DNA from: Burkholderiales bacterium
GTDB taxonomy: Bacteria > Pseudomonadota > Gammaproteobacteria > Burkholderiales > Burkholderiaceae_C
Assembly: GCA_019509985.1 (NCBI GenBank)
Contig: JAEKLF010000060.1
Location: 1-64,000, forward strand
Length of the DNA stretch: 64,000 bases
Direction: 5' to 3'
In this document: one piece after another, positions 62,893-64,000 of the stretch
Position numbering within the stretch: position 1 is the stretch's first letter
How the letters are laid out: each line of letters begins with the position of its first letter
Made by a program: the position numbers and the translations under genes
Notes under the pieces: generated by a model
Seen by the model: the letters and a program-made list of their open reading frames with translations, nothing else
Told to the model about the DNA's origin: nothing
The model's database searches: none

Positions 62893-64000
62893 GCCAGCGC
62901 CGCGAAGTCCGCCGCGCGGGCGTGGAACTGCCCACGTGCGTCGAGCCGGACGGCCAGCCGCCGGCCCTGGTAGCGCAGCGCGACGTTCGCGCCCGCGGGT
63001 CCGCGCAGGCCCACGGCACCGAGCTGGCCGTTCGCCCACTCGATGTCCAGCGTCAGGCCGCCGTGCGCGCGCACGCCGTGCAGCAGGCCCTTCGGCCAGG
63101 CCTTGGGCAGGGCGGGCAGCAGGTGCACCTCGCCGCCCCAGGACTGCACGATCATCTCGAGGATGCCGGCGGCGCCGCCGAAGTTTCCGTCGATCTGGAA
63201 CGGCGGATGGGCGTCGAACATGTTCGGGTAAGTGCGTGCCGGCCCCATCAGTCCCTGCAGGATCTTGTAGGCCCGCTCGCCGTCGCCCAGGCGCGTCCAC
63301 AGTGCCAGCCGCCAGGCGGTGGCCCAGCCGGTGCTTTCGTCACCGCGCCGGTTCAGCGTCACGCGAGCGGCCTGGGCGAGCGCGGGTGTGTCGCGCACGT
63401 TGACCTGCTCGCTCGGATAGACGGCGTAGAGATGGGAGACGTGGCGGTGCTGCTGGTCGGTGGCCGACGCATCCCAGTCCTCCAGCCACTCCTGCAGCTG
63501 GCCCTGCGAGCCGATGCGATCGGCCGGCAGGCGGGCGCGCGCCTTGTGGACGGCAGCGGTGAAGGCCGGGTCGTCCTCGCCAAGCTGGGTTTGTGCCGCA
63601 AGGGCCGCGTCGAACAGGTCGCGCAGAATCTGGCGGTCCATGGCCGGCCCAGCGCACAGGGCGATGTCGGCATGGTGGTTGTTCTCCGGCGACAACGAGG
63701 GCGACGTGACGAGGCCGCGCCCCTTGGGGTCCTCGACCAGCGTGTCGAGGAAGAACAGCGCGGCGCCCTTGAACAGCGGCACCAGCCGGCGCAGCAGGGC
63801 CGGGCTCGGGTTGTACTGGTAGTGCTGCCACAGCGTCGTGCACAACCAGGCACCGCCCATGGGCCACATGCCCCACAGCGGGCCGTCGATGGGCGCCGTG
63901 GCACGCCACAGGTCGGTGTTGTGATGCGCGACCCAGCCGCGCGCGCCGTAGCTGTCGCGCGCCGTGCGCATGCCGGCGACGGCCAGCTCCTCCACCATCT
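62889..64000 (-). CDS. GH95 alpha-L-fucosidase, C-terminal part, cut by window edge
   Basis: The last 370 or so residues of a GH95 inverting alpha-1,2-fucosidase (full length usually about 750-800). The (alpha/alpha)6 barrel motifs are clear: GWVAHHNTDLWRATAPIDGP (the asparagine/aspartate pair activating water), LVTSPSLSPENNH (the general-acid glutamate), HVSHLYAVYPSEQVN, and PPFQIDGNFGGAAGILEM (the catalytic aspartate). The N-terminal domain lies beyond base 64000. Some GH95 members cleave L-galactose or fucose from xyloglucan side chains. It is coupled to GH43 by ATGA, so the two belong to one operon reading towards GH5. Confidence 0.9.
   Translation of the reverse strand, partial: MVEELAVAGMRTARDSYGARGWVAHHNTDLWRATAPIDGPLWGMWPMGGAWLCTTLWQHYQYNPSPALLRRLVPLFKGAALFFLDTLVEDPKGRGLVTSPSLSPENNHHADIALCAGPAMDRQILRDLFDAALAAQTQLGEDDPAFTAAVHKARARLPADRIGSQGQLQEWLEDWDASATDQQHRHVSHLYAVYPSEQVNVRDTPALAQAARVTLNRRGDESTGWATAWRLALWTRLGDGERAYKILQGLMGPARTYPNMFDAHPPFQIDGNFGGAAGILEMIVQSWGGEVHLLPALPKAWPKGLLHGVRAHGGLTLDIEWANGQLGAVGLRGPAGANVALRYQGRRLAVRLDARGQFHARAADFAALA

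Overview
The window is high-GC, densely coded DNA from a betaproteobacterium. The gene families and their arrangement point to Burkholderiales, in the Roseateles/Mitsuaria/Rubrivivax neighbourhood: a fad cluster with three hotdog thioesterases, egtBD, a TRAP transporter, many c-di-GMP and two-component proteins, and Tat- or lipoprotein-exported glycoside hydrolases. That placement is an inference from content; no rRNA or other phylogenetic marker is present. No tRNA, rRNA, CRISPR array or intact mobile element was seen.

Layout. 0-4 kb: a flavodoxin-fold NAD(P)H oxidoreductase, a secreted GH39-type glycosidase, a decayed IS110-family transposase relic, and DUF2267 and DUF2867 genes. 4-12 kb: the ergothioneine pair egtB-egtD, divergent from a three-gene TRAP transporter, then a VanZ-like gene and a large membrane patatin. 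12-20 kb: a fatty-acid beta-oxidation operon (FadB-like enzyme, thiolase, two thioesterases, acyl-CoA dehydrogenase, SDR, third thioesterase) with a palindromic operator candidate in front and a second palindrome behind. 20-23 kb: an RpiB-like isomerase and an SNF2 helicase split by an apparent frameshift.

23-41 kb is a signalling region. A tightly coupled minus-strand operon reads TonB-dependent receptor (broken by an internal deletion), YfiR-like periplasmic protein, hybrid histidine kinase, then REC-GAF-degenerate GGDEF-EAL protein. Divergent from it is a coupled trio: a response regulator with a degenerate HD-GYP domain, a second response regulator and a PAS histidine kinase. A beta-helix glycosidase fused to a C-terminal PDZ domain and a large beta-propeller diguanylate cyclase follow.

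41-50 kb is a hemicellulose-type operon (GH42, GH31, GH2, a small unknown exported protein, a ThuA protein), preceded by two palindromic GntR/FadR-type operator candidates. 50-58 kb holds stress and signalling genes (hemerythrin, hybrid kinase, Tat SDR, DUF421, GAF-PAS sensor). 58-64 kb returns to polysaccharide breakdown on the minus strand: a CE1-like esterase with a membrane protein behind a third operator of the same consensus, a lipoprotein GH5 endoglucanase, GH43, and a GH95 alpha-fucosidase cut by the window edge.

Together, GH31 alpha-xylosidase, GH2/GH42 beta-galactosidases, GH95 fucosidase, GH43, GH39, GH5 and an esterase match the side-chain and backbone linkages of xyloglucan or similar hemicellulose. 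The shared operator consensus suggests a common GntR-type regulator encoded outside the window. The regions of most interest are this putative regulon, the PDZ-glycosidase fusion, the degenerate c-di-GMP enzymes, and the broken receptor at the head of an otherwise intact signalling operon.
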